From positions 2,294,001-2,358,000 of the forward strand of contig NZ_JAJSOO010000001.1 in assembly GCF_029428875.1 (NCBI RefSeq): a stretch of 64,000 bases of DNA, in the 5' to 3' direction. This stretch comes from Streptomyces sp. JH34 (GTDB lineage: Bacteria > Actinomycetota > Actinomycetes > Streptomycetales > Streptomycetaceae). The notes below the pieces were generated by a model, which was not told the DNA's origin, ran no database searches, and was given only the letters and a program-made list of their open reading frames with translations. Below are positions 11,915 to 21,314 of this stretch, piece after piece. The translations under genes and the position numbers were made by a program. How positions within the stretch are numbered: position 1 is the first letter of the stretch; each line of letters opens with the position of its first letter.

Positions 11915-12556
11915 TCAGCGCGGGGCGTGCACCCCGGTCAGTGCCGTCATGACGGGATCGAGCGCCTGGCTGATCTCGTCGCCGATGGAACGGAAGAAGG
12001 TGATCGGGGCGCCGTACGGGTCGTAGACCTCGTCCGCCTCCGCGGTCGGGGCCAGCAGCCAGCCGCGCAGTGCGGCCGCGGCACGCACCAGCGCACGGGC
12101 ACGCTCGACGACGCCCTCCTCGCGGGCGTCGGGCAGCGTGGCGGGGTCTATGGCCCGCACCAGCCTGGTGAACTCCTTGAGCGTGAAGGTCCGCAGTCCC
12201 GCCGAATGCCCCATCGAGATCACCTGGGCGCGGTGGTCCCGGGTGGCGGTGAGGACCAGGTCGGCGCGGATGACGTGCTCGTCGAGCAACTCCCGGCCGA
12301 CGAAGCCGGTGGCGTCGGCTCCGAAGTCGGCGAGGACCACCTCGGCGTTCGCCTCCATGGGCGCGCCCTCGTGCCCCCAGGTGCCCGCGCTCTCCACGAT
12401 GAGGCCGCCGCTGAGCGGGTCCCCCAGGCGGTCCACGAGGGCATGGCGGGTCAGCCGCTCGGTGATGGGCGAGCGGCAGACGTTGCCGGTGCTGACGTGG
12501 AGGATGCGGAAAGTGTCGTGCTGCCCCGCTATGCCACGCCCCTCAGGGGCGGTCAA
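11915..12556 (-). CDS. LMW protein-tyrosine-phosphatase-like protein lacking the nucleophilic Cys
   Basis: The 213-residue product starts at a TTG overlapping the Sua5 stop (TTGA). The phosphate loop reads RILHVSTGNVCRSP. In active LMW-PTPs this is VCxGNxCRSP, so the nucleophile position is Ser22 while Cys27 and Arg28 remain. The general-acid region EVYDPYGAP keeps its Asp. The fold is therefore clear, but phosphatase activity is doubtful; a phosphate-binding or arsenate-reductase-like role is possible. Spacing implies cotranslation with Sua5. A small GC hairpin at 11881-11894 follows the stop. Confidence 0.85.
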   Translation of the reverse strand: MTAPEGRGIAGQHDTFRILHVSTGNVCRSPITERLTRHALVDRLGDPLSGGLIVESAGTWGHEGAPMEANAEVVLADFGADATGFVGRELLDEHVIRADLVLTATRDHRAQVISMGHSAGLRTFTLKEFTRLVRAIDPATLPDAREEGVVERARALVRAAAALRGWLLAPTAEADEVYDPYGAPITFFRSIGDEISQALDPVMTALTGVHAPR

Positions 12557-13200
12557 TTGGCCACCTCGAGGTCCGGTACCACCTTGCGGAGTTCCTCGGC
12601 CGAGATCGCGCCGGCCCGCAGCAGCACCGGGACCTTGCCGGTGACGTCGATGATCGAGGACGGGACGATCCCGGGGGTCGAGCCGCCGTCGAGGTAGACG
12701 GAGACGCTGTCGCCGAGCATCTCCTGGGCGGCGTCGCAGGTCTCGGGCGAGGGGTGTCCGGTGAGGTTGGCGCTGGATACGGCCATCGGGCCGACCTCCG
12801 TGAGGAGCTCGATGGCGACCGGGTGCAGGGGCATCCGGACGGCGACGGTGCCGCGGGTGTCGCCGAGGTCCCACTGGAGCGACGGCTGGTGCTTGGCGAC
12901 GAGCGTGAGGGCGCCGGGCCAGAAGGCGTCGACGAGCTCCCAGGCCTGCTCCGAGAAGTCGGTGACCAGGCCGTGCAGGGTGTTCGGGGAGCCGATCAGG
13001 ACGGGTGTCGGCATGTTGCGGCCGCGGCCCTTGGCGTCGAGGAGGTCGGCCACGCCCTCCGAGCTGAAGGCGTCCGCGCCGATCCCGTACACGGTGTCGG
13101 TGGGCAGCACGACCAGTTCGCCGCGGCGGACGGCGGACGCGGCTTCACGCAGGCCGGTCGTACGGTCGGTCGCGTCGTTGCAGTCGTATCGCCGTGCCAT
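12553..13200 (-). CDS. Sua5/YrdC-type threonylcarbamoyl-AMP synthase
   Basis: The 215-residue protein has the YrdC signature: VLPTDTVYGIGADAFS, KGRGRNMPTPVLIGS, GTVAVRMPLHP and VSSANLTGHPS. It makes threonylcarbamoyl-AMP from threonine, bicarbonate and ATP for the t6A modification of ANN-decoding tRNAs. The longer C-terminal Sua5 domain is absent. GAGGAGG precedes the ATG. It lies between prmC (67-nt gap) and the phosphatase-like gene, which it overlaps by 4 bp, forming a translation-quality operon with prmC and prfA. Confidence 0.95.
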   Translation of the reverse strand: MARRYDCNDATDRTTGLREAASAVRRGELVVLPTDTVYGIGADAFSSEGVADLLDAKGRGRNMPTPVLIGSPNTLHGLVTDFSEQAWELVDAFWPGALTLVAKHQPSLQWDLGDTRGTVAVRMPLHPVAIELLTEVGPMAVSSANLTGHPSPETCDAAQEMLGDSVSVYLDGGSTPGIVPSSIIDVTGKVPVLLRAGAISAEELRKVVPDLEVAN

Positions 13201-13267
13201 CAGCCGGCCTCCTCGGACGTGTACGGGTATGACGGGTGGGGTTCGTGCGGTGCCGGTGTCCCGGTGG

Positions 13268-14113
13268 TCACGGCATGGCCTTGCGGGCCGTCGCGAACCG
13301 GGGCCGGTTGTTCAGGTCCGGGTGGTCGGCCGCGTCGGCCCAGCCGCGTTCCTCGGTGAAGATCCACGGCACCTGGCCGCCCTGCGTGTCGGCGTGCTCG
13401 ATGACGACGAGCCCGCCGGGCCGGAGCAGGCGGTGCGCGGTGCGTTCGATGCCGCGGATGGTGTCGAGGCCGTCCTCGCCGGAGAACAACGCCATCTGCG
13501 GGTCGTGGTCACGGGCCTCCGGCGCCACGTACTCCCACTCGGTCAGCGGGATGTAGGGCGGGTTGGAGATCACCAGGTCGACCTGGCCGTCGAGCTCGGG
13601 AAGGGCGCTCAGGGCGTCGCCGCGGTGGACGGTGACCCTGGACCCCTCGGCGTTCTTCCTGGTCCACCTGAGGGCGTCCTCGGACAGCTCCACGGCGTGC
13701 ACACGCGAGCGCGGCACCTCCTGCGCCATGGCGAGCGCGATCGCGCCCGATCCTGTGCAGAGGTCGACGATCAGCGGCTCGACGACGTCCATCGCGCGGA
13801 CGGCGTCTATCGCCCAGCCGACGACCGACTCGGTCTCCGGGCGGGGGACGAAGACACCGGGGCCCACCTGGAGCTCCAGGTAGCGGAAGAAGGCGCGGCC
13901 GGTGATGTGCTGGAGCGGTTCGCGGGCCTCCCGGCGGGCGATCGTCTCCCAGTAGCGCGCGTCGAAGTCGGCGTCCTGCACATGGTGCAGCTCGCCCCGC
14001 TTGACGCCGTGCACGAACGCGGCGAGTTCCTCGGCGTCGAATCGCGGTGAGGGGACACCGGCGTCGGCCAGCCGCTGGGTGGCCTGGGCCACCTCGGCGA
14101 GCAGCAGGTTCAT
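13268..14113 (-). CDS. prmC: Release factor N5-glutamine methyltransferase
   Basis: The 281-residue product has an N-terminal helical domain and a SAM methyltransferase domain with VDLCTGSGAIALAMA and the catalytic VISNPPYIP motif. PrmC methylates the Gln of the GGQ loop in RF1/RF2. It lies 52 nt after prfA, its substrate gene, on the same strand. GGAG sits 7 nt before the ATG. Length is normal. Confidence 0.97.
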   Translation of the reverse strand: MNLLLAEVAQATQRLADAGVPSPRFDAEELAAFVHGVKRGELHHVQDADFDARYWETIARREAREPLQHITGRAFFRYLELQVGPGVFVPRPETESVVGWAIDAVRAMDVVEPLIVDLCTGSGAIALAMAQEVPRSRVHAVELSEDALRWTRKNAEGSRVTVHRGDALSALPELDGQVDLVISNPPYIPLTEWEYVAPEARDHDPQMALFSGEDGLDTIRGIERTAHRLLRPGGLVVIEHADTQGGQVPWIFTEERGWADAADHPDLNNRPRFATARKAMP

Positions 14114-14165
14114 CGCGGTTCTCCGTACGGGTTCACGGGCGGGGCGGGGCGGTGGGGCTCACTGC

Positions 14166-15242
14166 TTACGCGGCGGCGAGCTTCGCTGCGGAGTCGGCGT
14201 CGACACAGGCCTGGATGACGGCGTCGAGCTCACCGTCGAGCACCTGGTCCAAGTTGTACGCCTTGAAGCCGACGCGGTGGTCCGAGATCCGGTTTTCCGG
14301 GAAGTTGTACGTCCGGATCTTCTCGGAGCGGTCCACGGTGCGCACCTGGCTGCGGCGCACGTCGGAGGCCTCCTGCTCGGCGGCCTCCTGGGCGGCGGCC
14401 AGCAGCCGGGACCGCAGGATGCGCATGGCCTGCTCCTTGTTCTGGAGCTGGCTCTTCTCGTTCTGGCAGGACGCGACGACGCCGGTCGGCAGGTGCGTGA
14501 TGCGGACGGCGGAGTCCGTGGTGTTGACGGACTGGCCGCCGGGGCCCGAGGAGCGGTAGACGTCGATGCGCAGGTCGTTGGCGTGGATCTCGACGTCGAC
14601 CTCCTCCGCCTCGGGCGTGACGAGCACACCGGCGGCGGAGGTGTGGATACGGCCCTGCGACTCGGTGGAGGGCACGCGCTGCACACGGTGCACACCGCCC
14701 TCGTACTTCATCCGGGCCCAGACACCCTGGCCGGGCTCGGTGGCGCCGTTGCCGCCCTTGGTCTTCACGGCGACCTGGACGTCCTTGTAGCCGCCGAGTT
14801 CGGACTCGGTGGAGTCGATGATCTCGGTCTTCCAGCCCACGCGCTCGGCGTAGCGCAGGTACATGCGCAGCAGGTCCCCGGCGAACAGGGCGGACTCGTC
14901 GCCGCCCGCGCCCGCCTTGATCTCCAGGAGCACGTCCTTGTCGTCACTGGGGTCACGCGGGACCAGGAGGAGGCGGAGCTTCTCGGTGATCTCCTCGCGC
15001 TGCTTCTCCAGGACCTTGACCTCGGCGGCGAAGTCCGGGTCGTCGGCCGCGAATTCGCGGGCGGTCCCGATGTCGTCGCCGGTCTGCTTCCAGGACCGGT
15101 AGGTGGAGACGATCGGGGTCAGCTCCGCGTAGCGCTTGTTGAGCTTGCGCGCGTTGGCCTGGTCGGCGTGGACCGACGGGTCGGCGAGCTTCTTCTCGAG
15201 ATCGGCGTGCTCGCCGATCAGTTCCTCGACCGCCTCGAACAT
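14166..15242 (-). CDS. prfA: Peptide chain release factor 1
   Basis: The 358-residue product begins [20 protein letters not shown]. It contains the stop-codon recognition region and the [20 protein letters not shown] segment with the GGQ that triggers peptidyl-tRNA hydrolysis at UAA/UAG. The start at 15242 has AGGAG 8 nt upstream; a longer reading to 15500 would be unrelated low-complexity sequence and would run over the rpmE terminator. Confidence 0.98.
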   Translation of the reverse strand: MFEAVEELIGEHADLEKKLADPSVHADQANARKLNKRYAELTPIVSTYRSWKQTGDDIGTAREFAADDPDFAAEVKVLEKQREEITEKLRLLLVPRDPSDDKDVLLEIKAGAGGDESALFAGDLLRMYLRYAERVGWKTEIIDSTESELGGYKDVQVAVKTKGGNGATEPGQGVWARMKYEGGVHRVQRVPSTESQGRIHTSAAGVLVTPEAEEVDVEIHANDLRIDVYRSSGPGGQSVNTTDSAVRITHLPTGVVASCQNEKSQLQNKEQAMRILRSRLLAAAQEAAEQEASDVRRSQVRTVDRSEKIRTYNFPENRISDHRVGFKAYNLDQVLDGELDAVIQACVDADSAAKLAAA

Positions 15243-15337
15243 CTTCGGGCTCCTGGTTTCTGCGTCATACGTCTGCGGGCCTGCTGGAGGTGTGCCGTCG
15301 ACGCGTACCCCTCGGGTACGCCCGGCCGCACAGCCGG

Positions 15338-15383
15338 AAAAAACGCCGGTCCCGGCGCCCGTTGGAGGGCGTCGGGAACCGGC
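15338..15383 (-). terminator. Intrinsic terminator after rpmE
   Basis: Arms 15345-15360 and 15367-15383 (gccggtcccggcgccc / gggcgtcgggaaccggc) form a long GC stem. On the minus strand it is followed by a run of six T (+ strand A6 at 15338-15343). It begins 12 nt after the rpmE stop. A smaller palindrome (cgtaccc/gggtacg, 15304-15320) lies just beyond. Confidence 0.9.
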
Positions 15384-15394
15384 GCAGTGGCTCG

Positions 15395-15619
15395 CTACTT
15401 GCTGGCGGAGCCGGCGGCCTTGCCGAAGCGGGCCTCGAAGCGGGCCACGCGGCCGCCGGTGTCGAGGATCTTCTGCTTGCCCGTGTAGAACGGGTGGCAC
15501 TCGGAGCAGACGTCGGCGCGGATGGCGCCGCCCTCAAGGGTGCTCCGGGTGGTGAACGACGCACCGCAGGTGCAGCTGACCTGCGTCTCGACGTACTCGG
15601 GGTGGATGTCGCGCTTCAA
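15395..15619 (-). CDS. rpmE: 50S ribosomal protein L31, zinc-binding (C+) form
   Basis: The 74-residue protein reads [16 protein letters not shown] onwards and has the zinc knuckle Cys16, Cys18, Cys38 and Cys41 (SCTCG and [14 protein letters not shown]). The C+ form is used when zinc is plentiful; Streptomyces usually also has a Cys-free copy elsewhere under Zur control. It is a monocistronic unit with its own terminator. Confidence 0.98.
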   Translation of the reverse strand: MKRDIHPEYVETQVSCTCGASFTTRSTLEGGAIRADVCSECHPFYTGKQKILDTGGRVARFEARFGKAAGSASK

Positions 15620-15796
15620 GGTGTCTCCTAGGTTCGGGAGGGTGCCGGGTCGTTCGCGCGGATTGCGCGTCCGTGAACCGGGACCGACGTACCAGTCTGC
15701 CAGGACCGGCCGTATCTCCCAAAACGAGGACCCGGCCGTGTGTATTCCCGCGCGAACCGCGGACGTTCCGCGATCACCCGGTGACGCGATGTGCCG

Positions 15797-16900
15797 TTAC
15801 CGTACGACGTCTCCCGCCCCGCCCTTGTCGCCCGCCGACTGCGCCGTGGCGGACGCCGGTACGGGCTCGTCCTTCTTGAGCGCCGCCCACACCTTGCGGT
15901 CGGCCTTCTCCTGGGGCAGCACGCGGTTGGGGTCCTGGGGGTCGTACTCCACGGGAAGCGTGATCATGTCGACGTTCTTGGAACCGAGCCCCTTGAGCCC
16001 GTCGGCGAAGCCGGTGAGCTTCTTGACGGAGGCCAGTTCGGAATCGGTGGTGACGGCCTTGGTCGCCGTGTCGGCCAGCCCGAACAGGGTCTTCGGGTCG
16101 GAGAACACCCCGACGCTCTTCGCCTGGTCCATCAGGGCCTTCACGAAGGCCTGCTGGAGCTGGATGCGGCCCAGGTCGCTGCCGTCGCCGACGCTGTGGC
16201 GCGTGCGGACGAGGCCGAGCGACTGCTCCCCGCTCAGGGTGTGGGTGCCGGGCTTCAGCGCGAGGTGGCTGTCGGGGTCGTCGATCGCCCGCGAGGTGGT
16301 GATCTCGACGCCGCCGAGCTCGTCGATGAGCTTCTTGAACCCGGTGAAGTCGACCTCGAGGTAGTGGTCCATGCGGATGCCGGACATGGACTCGACGGTC
16401 TTCACCGCACAGGCGGGACCACCGACCTGGTAGGCCGAGTTGAACATCGTCTGGTGCTCGGCGGCGACCTGTTCGCCGGTGGTGTCGCTCGTGCAGGCGG
16501 GGCGGTCGACGAGGGTGTCCCGCGGGACCGAGACCACGCTGGCGGAGGTGTGCCCCTCGTTGACGTGCACGATCATCGCGGTGTCCGCCCGCGCGGAGCC
16601 CTCGTCCGCGCCGTACGCGGAGTTGGCGCCGGAGCGGGAGTCCGATCCCAGCACCAGGATGTCCTCGGACCCGTCGTCCACGTCGTCGGGACGGCTGGTC
16701 CCGAGGGCGGCGTCGATGTCGACGCCCTTCAGGTTGCCGTTGAGCGTGTAGTAGGCGTAACCGAGTCCGGATCCCCCGACGACGACCAGGGCGGCGGCGC
16801 CCCACAGGGCGATCCTCTTCACACGGCGGGCCCGTGGCGGCTTCCTCCGGCGGCTGCCGGTGCCGCGTATTCGGCCGGCGCTCCTGCTCTGCTCGGTCAT
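15797..16900 (-). CDS. LytR-CpsA-Psr (LCP) family wall-polymer ligase
   Basis: The 367-residue protein has a basic cytoplasmic N-terminus (RGTGSRRRKPPRARRVKR), one membrane helix (IALWGAAALVVVGGSGLGYAYY) and an extracellular LCP domain with the conserved residues ILVLGSDSRSG, RADTAMIVHVN and SVPRDTLV. LCP enzymes transfer glycopolymers from undecaprenyl carriers to peptidoglycan, which fits the MraY-like transferase nearby. The ATG at 16900 (MTEQSRSAGRIRG) has GAGGGAG upstream. An upstream extension to 17086 would be a poor signal, so I excluded it. Confidence 0.92.
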   Translation of the reverse strand: MTEQSRSAGRIRGTGSRRRKPPRARRVKRIALWGAAALVVVGGSGLGYAYYTLNGNLKGVDIDAALGTSRPDDVDDGSEDILVLGSDSRSGANSAYGADEGSARADTAMIVHVNEGHTSASVVSVPRDTLVDRPACTSDTTGEQVAAEHQTMFNSAYQVGGPACAVKTVESMSGIRMDHYLEVDFTGFKKLIDELGGVEITTSRAIDDPDSHLALKPGTHTLSGEQSLGLVRTRHSVGDGSDLGRIQLQQAFVKALMDQAKSVGVFSDPKTLFGLADTATKAVTTDSELASVKKLTGFADGLKGLGSKNVDMITLPVEYDPQDPNRVLPQEKADRKVWAALKKDEPVPASATAQSAGDKGGAGDVVR

Positions 16901-17255
16901 ACGGCTCCCTCGTTCGGCGGTGCTTCCTGGTCCCCTGCCAGAAGATTCAGTCGTGGCCGGCCGGCGCTGCGCCGAAGCCGAAGCAGGGAAAAGGGTTGCA
17001 CAGCCGAACGACGCCCCGACATGAGCCGCACGGCGGACACGAGCCCGTGCGGCGCTTCGCACCCGGCGTGGCATCACACGCCCCACCTGCGGATTCGCAT
17101 GCTCGTAACGGTCCCGCAGCCGTTTCCCGGCCGTCCTGCCGCTGTGGGCAAGGTCTCCTCGCCTCGGGGCGGCGGGGAGAGCGGTACCCGCGTACGGGAC
17201 CGGCCCCGGACCACAGGGGTCCGGGGCCGGTCCGTGCGCCGACGGCAGGGCCTCT
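16901..17255. other. Gene-free spacer upstream of the LCP gene
   Basis: This 355-nt gap should hold the LCP promoter and leader and the end of the protease transcript. I see a 9-bp hairpin (gccgcacgg 17025-17033, ccgtgcggc 17045-17053) and the terminator listed separately. I found no convincing -35/-10 pair and no coding signal. Confidence 0.5.
17197..17233 (-). terminator. Terminator after the secreted protease gene
   Basis: ggaccggccccgg (17197-17209) and ccggggccggtcc (17221-17233) form a perfect 13-bp stem with an 11-nt loop, 23 nt past the protease stop. There is no U-run, as is common for Streptomyces terminators. Confidence 0.75.
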
Positions 17256-19040
17256 CTAGCCGAGGAGGCTGTAGGAACCCCAGCCCACGCCGAGCTTGAT
17301 CCGTGCCGAGGTGGCGAACGGCACCGTGGCGGAGCCCGTGCTCTTGTAGGCCCAGAGCACGCCCGCGGTGTCGCGGACGATGAAGTCGGCGCGGCCGTCG
17401 CCCGTCACGTCACCGGTGGTGGCGTAGGCGGTGAAGTTCCAGCCGGTGCCGACCTTGACCCGGCCGGAGAACGGGGCGGACGCGGAGCCCGTGCCCTTGT
17501 ACATCCAGAGCACCGCACTGGCGTCACGAGCGATCAGGTCCGGCTTGCCGTCGCCGCTGTAGTCGCCCCTGCCGTACACCTGGTAGGTGCTCCAGCCCAC
17601 GCCGATCTGGACCTTGGCCGCGAACGTGCCGTTGCCACGGCCCGTCCACATCCACAGCGCACCGGCCGAGTCGTTCGCCGTGAGGTCCACGAAGCCGTCG
17701 CCCGTCACGTCGCCGGTGAGGGTGATGTTGCGCAGGCTTCCCCAGCCGGGTCCGATCTTGTGGTCCAGGTAGGTCTCTGCGGCGCTGTCGTACCCCCACC
17801 AGTACAGCTCGCCCGCCGTGTTGCGGTAGACGTAGTCCTGGTAGAAGTCGCGGTTGACGTCGGCCTGGCGGACCAGGTCGATGCCCTGCCAGTCGCCCAC
17901 CGACTCGCGGTCGCCGAGCGAGCCACCGCGCGAGTAGTAGTTGAAGCCCTCGCCGTTCGACGCGCGGGCGAACAGGTCCGCCTTGTCGTCGAAGTTGAGG
18001 TTGGCGTCGTCGATGCGCGGGTTCACCTCACCCGCGAACGTGGCGGTCTTGGCGTACACGCTGTACGCGCCCGATTCCACGCAGTCGGCCACCCCCCAGG
18101 AGACGACCCCTGCGATCCGGCCGTTGACCACCAGCGGTCCGCCCGAGTCGCCGTTGCAGGGCGAGACCGTGCCGGTGTCCTGCCCACTGGCCGGCTGCCC
18201 GGCGCACACCATCTTCTCCGGGACGAACTCACTGCCGAAGTACCCCGAGCATGCCGAGTCCGCCTGCACCGGCACGGAGGCCTTGAGCAGGACCGGTGAG
18301 ATGTCGTCGCTGGTGGAGCTGGTGCGCCCCCAGCCGTAGACGGTCGCCGGGGTGCCGGTCTTGTAGCGCGCCGTGTCACCGGACGCCGCGGGCTGCAGCG
18401 TCTGGTACGGAAGCGCGGAACCCAACGTCAGCACGGCGACGTCGAAGTCCAGGTTGACGTCGTCGAAGTCCGGGTGGACCCACTGCTTCCAGACGCCGGT
18501 CGCCGTCCCTCCGTGAAGGTCGCCGCCCTCCGGGAGCTGGGTGGTGCCGCCGACGACGGCGCCGTTCGTCTCCCAGTCGAGCCCGTCCACGCAGTGCGCG
18601 GCGGTCAGGACCTTCGCGGGGGCGACGAGTGTGCCTCCGCAGAAGTAACCCTCGTCGTCCGCCGTGTCCGCGGTGCCCTTGTCGTCGTAGTAGTGCAGCT
18701 GCACCATCCACGGCGCCTCGCCGAGCGTGGCGGCGGCGCCTCCGATGATCTTCGGGTCCGCAGTACGCCCGGACTGCTCGGGCGCGGGCCGGGAGCCGTC
18801 ACCGGCGTCCGCGTCGGCGGGTGCGCCGGACTCGCCGCGCTGCAGCCGGTCCGTGGAGTCCTTGACGGTCTGCAGGAGTTCGGCCTGCGAGGCCGTGGTG
18901 CGCGGCTGGACGCTCCGCTTAGCCGTCGGCTGGGGCGTGTCCGCCTGCGCGGGCACGGCGGACAGGGCCGCGGTCCCCAGAGCGAGCGCCGTCACCGCCG
19001 CCGACAAGGTGATGGAGCTCTTCCGTCTGCCAGATGTCAC
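17256..19040 (-). CDS. Secreted trypsin-like serine protease with C-terminal FG-GAP/VCBS repeats
   Basis: The 594-residue product starts at GTG 19040 (GAAGGG 7 nt upstream) with a signal peptide, TSGRRKSSITLSAAVTALAL to AVPAQA. After a ~90-residue propeptide comes an S1 domain (KIIGGAAATLGEAPW) with the triad His in LTAAHCVDG (~148), Asp in DFDVAVLTL (~199) and Ser in CNGDSGGPLVV (~296). The last ~230 residues are about four FG-GAP/VCBS blades (DVTGDGFVDLTAND, DYSGDGKPDLIARD, DVTGDGRADFIVRD) with Ca2+-binding DxDxDG-like loops. The blades probably act as an adhesion or substrate platform. It is monocistronic. Confidence 0.9.
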   Translation of the reverse strand: MTSGRRKSSITLSAAVTALALGTAALSAVPAQADTPQPTAKRSVQPRTTASQAELLQTVKDSTDRLQRGESGAPADADAGDGSRPAPEQSGRTADPKIIGGAAATLGEAPWMVQLHYYDDKGTADTADDEGYFCGGTLVAPAKVLTAAHCVDGLDWETNGAVVGGTTQLPEGGDLHGGTATGVWKQWVHPDFDDVNLDFDVAVLTLGSALPYQTLQPAASGDTARYKTGTPATVYGWGRTSSTSDDISPVLLKASVPVQADSACSGYFGSEFVPEKMVCAGQPASGQDTGTVSPCNGDSGGPLVVNGRIAGVVSWGVADCVESGAYSVYAKTATFAGEVNPRIDDANLNFDDKADLFARASNGEGFNYYSRGGSLGDRESVGDWQGIDLVRQADVNRDFYQDYVYRNTAGELYWWGYDSAAETYLDHKIGPGWGSLRNITLTGDVTGDGFVDLTANDSAGALWMWTGRGNGTFAAKVQIGVGWSTYQVYGRGDYSGDGKPDLIARDASAVLWMYKGTGSASAPFSGRVKVGTGWNFTAYATTGDVTGDGRADFIVRDTAGVLWAYKSTGSATVPFATSARIKLGVGWGSYSLLG

Positions 19041-19191
19041 TGAAGATCCCTTCGATGGACCCGGCGCAACGCCTTGGCGGCGTCGGGTAGTTGCACTCGA
19101 AGGGAGAGAAACTCCCACTGGAATCGCGACACAGTGGGCGTATAGAAAATACGTTCCCCCCCACATACAGCTCGCTGATAGTACAACGCAA

Positions 19192-19225
19192 AACTGCCCT
19201 CGTCACTGATGTGACGAGGGCAGTT
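19192..19225 (-). terminator. Intrinsic terminator after rho
   Basis: A perfect 15-bp inverted repeat (aactgccctcgtcac 19192-19206; gtgacgagggcagtt 19211-19225) has a TGAT loop. On the minus strand it is followed by tttgcgttgtac, a weak U-rich tract. It lies 22 nt after the rho stop. Confidence 0.88.
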
Positions 19226-19247
19226 CCATGGGGCTGCTGATGTGACG

Positions 19248-21314
19248 TCAGTCGTTGCTGTTGCCGTTGCCCGGCGTCGTCTTCTGGATCTGCAGCAGGA
19301 ACTCCGCGTTGGACTGCGTCTTCTTCATGCGGTCCAGGAGGAGTTCGATGGCCTGCTGCTGGTCGAGTGCGTGGAGCACCCGGCGCAGCTTCCAGGTGAC
19401 GGCCAGCTCGTCGGTGCCGAGCAGGATCTCTTCCTTACGGGTGCTGGACGCGTCGACGTCCACCGCCGGGAAGATGCGCTTGTCCGAGAGCTTCCGGTCG
19501 AGCTTGAGCTCCATGTTGCCGGTGCCCTTGAACTCCTCGAAGATCACCTCGTCCATGCGCGAGCCGGTCTCGACGAGCGCGGTGGCCAGGATGGTCAGCG
19601 AGCCGCCGTCCTCGATGTTGCGCGCGGCACCGAAGAAGCGCTTCGGCGGGTAGAGCGCGGTCGAGTCGACACCACCGGACAGGATGCGGCCGGAGGCCGG
19701 AGCCGCCAGGTTGTAGGCGCGGCCCAGACGGGTGATCGAGTCCAGCAGGACCACCACGTCGTGACCGAGTTCCACGAGGCGCTTCGCGCGCTCGATGGCG
19801 AGCTCGGCGACCGTGGTGTGGTCCTCGGCGGGACGGTCGAAGGTCGAGGAGATGACCTCGCCCTTCACCGACCGCTGCATGTCGGTGACCTCTTCCGGAC
19901 GCTCGTCGACCAGGACGACCATCAGGTGGCACTCGGGGCTGTTGACCGTGATCGCGTTGGCGATGGCCTGCAGGATCATGGTCTTACCGGTCTTCGGCGG
20001 GGCCACGATCAGGCCTCGCTGGCCCTTGCCGATCGGTGCGACCAGATCGATGATCCGGGTGGTCAGGACGTTGGAGTCGGTCTCCAGACGGAGCCGGTCC
20101 TGCGGGTACAGCGGGGTCAGCTTCTGGAACTCGGGCCGGCCGCGGCCGGACTCCGGCGCCATGCCGTTGACCGAGTCGAGGCGGACCAGCGCGTTGAACT
20201 TCTCGCGGCGCTCGCCGTCCTTGGGCTGGCGCACGGCACCCGTGACGTGGTCACCCTTGCGCAGGCCGTTCTTACGGACCTGGGCGAGCGAGACGTACAC
20301 GTCGTTCGGGCCCGGCAGGTAGCCGGAGGTCCGGATGAACGCGTAGTTGTCGAGGATGTCGAGGATGCCGGCGACGGGGATCAGGACGTCGTCGTCGGCC
20401 ACCTGGACGTCGGTCGCGAAGTCGTCGCGGCCGCGACGGCCACGGCGGTCGCGGTAACGGCCGCGACGGCCACGCCGGCCGCCGTCGTCGTCGAAACCGT
20501 CGTCCTGCGGGCCGCCGCCGCCCTGCTGGCCCTGGCTCTGGCCGCCGCCCTGCTGGCCCTGACGGCGTCCGCCGCCCTGCTGGCCCTGGTCGTCGCCCTT
20601 GCCACGGCGGTCACGCTGGCGGTCCCGGCGGTCACCGCGGTCCTGACGGTCGCCACGGTCCTGACGGTCACCGCGGCGGCCGTCCTGGCGGTCGCCCCGA
20701 CGGCCCTCGGCGTTGTCCGTGGCGGACTCGGCCTTCGCGTCGGCCTTCGCCTCGCCGCGCTCGTCCGCGCGGTCCTGACGGCCTTCGCCCTTGGGCTCGG
20801 ACTTCGGCTCGGACGCGGCCTCCGCCTTGGACTCGGCCTTGGTGTCCGGGCTGCCCGCCTGCGCGGTCGCCCGGCGACGGCGGCGCTCGCCCGTCGGCTG
20901 GTCGTCGCTGGCCGGCTGGCCCGGGATGTCGATCTGCTGCTGCGCGGCGGCCTTGTCGGCGGCGGGCGCGGCAGCGGCTTCGTCACCGGTGCGCGACTTG
21001 GAGGTGGCACGCCGCTTCGGCTTGCTCCCGGCGTCCGTACCGGTGGACGCGGCGGCCTTGGGGGCGGGCGCGGAGGATCCTCCGGCCTGCGTCTCCTTGA
21101 TGACCTCGATCAGCTGGCTCTTGCGCATCCGCGCGGTTCCCCTGATGCCGAGGCCGGACGCGACCTGCTGCAGCTCGGCCAGGACCATGCCCTCGAGGCC
21201 GGTGCCGGAGCGGCGGCGCCGTGCGGTGGTGCCAGAGGCAGCACCTTCGGCGGGCACGGAGCTGTCGACGTTCTTGTCGGCAGTCACGCCCATCAGATCG
21301 GTGGTGTCGCTCAC
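19248..21314 (-). CDS. rho: Transcription termination factor Rho with long disordered insertion
   Basis: The 688-residue protein has a Rho N-terminal helix bundle (LEGMVLAELQQVASGLGIRG), a long insertion rich in Arg, Asp, Gly and Gln (repeats such as GDRQDRGDRQDRGDRR), the RNA-binding cold-shock-like domain (VAGILDILDNYAFIRTSGYL) and a RecA-type motor with the P-loop GLIVAPPKTGKTMILQ, DERPEEVTDM and the Q/R-loop region. I start it at GTG 21314 (SDTTDLMGVTADKN) with GAAGGA upstream. The insertion of about 200 residues is typical of actinobacterial Rho and gives extra RNA binding. A 387-nt leader precedes it. Confidence 0.97.
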   Translation of the reverse strand: MSDTTDLMGVTADKNVDSSVPAEGAASGTTARRRRSGTGLEGMVLAELQQVASGLGIRGTARMRKSQLIEVIKETQAGGSSAPAPKAAASTGTDAGSKPKRRATSKSRTGDEAAAAPAADKAAAQQQIDIPGQPASDDQPTGERRRRRATAQAGSPDTKAESKAEAASEPKSEPKGEGRQDRADERGEAKADAKAESATDNAEGRRGDRQDGRRGDRQDRGDRQDRGDRRDRQRDRRGKGDDQGQQGGGRRQGQQGGGQSQGQQGGGGPQDDGFDDDGGRRGRRGRYRDRRGRRGRDDFATDVQVADDDVLIPVAGILDILDNYAFIRTSGYLPGPNDVYVSLAQVRKNGLRKGDHVTGAVRQPKDGERREKFNALVRLDSVNGMAPESGRGRPEFQKLTPLYPQDRLRLETDSNVLTTRIIDLVAPIGKGQRGLIVAPPKTGKTMILQAIANAITVNSPECHLMVVLVDERPEEVTDMQRSVKGEVISSTFDRPAEDHTTVAELAIERAKRLVELGHDVVVLLDSITRLGRAYNLAAPASGRILSGGVDSTALYPPKRFFGAARNIEDGGSLTILATALVETGSRMDEVIFEEFKGTGNMELKLDRKLSDKRIFPAVDVDASSTRKEEILLGTDELAVTWKLRRVLHALDQQQAIELLLDRMKKTQSNAEFLLQIQKTTPGNGNSND

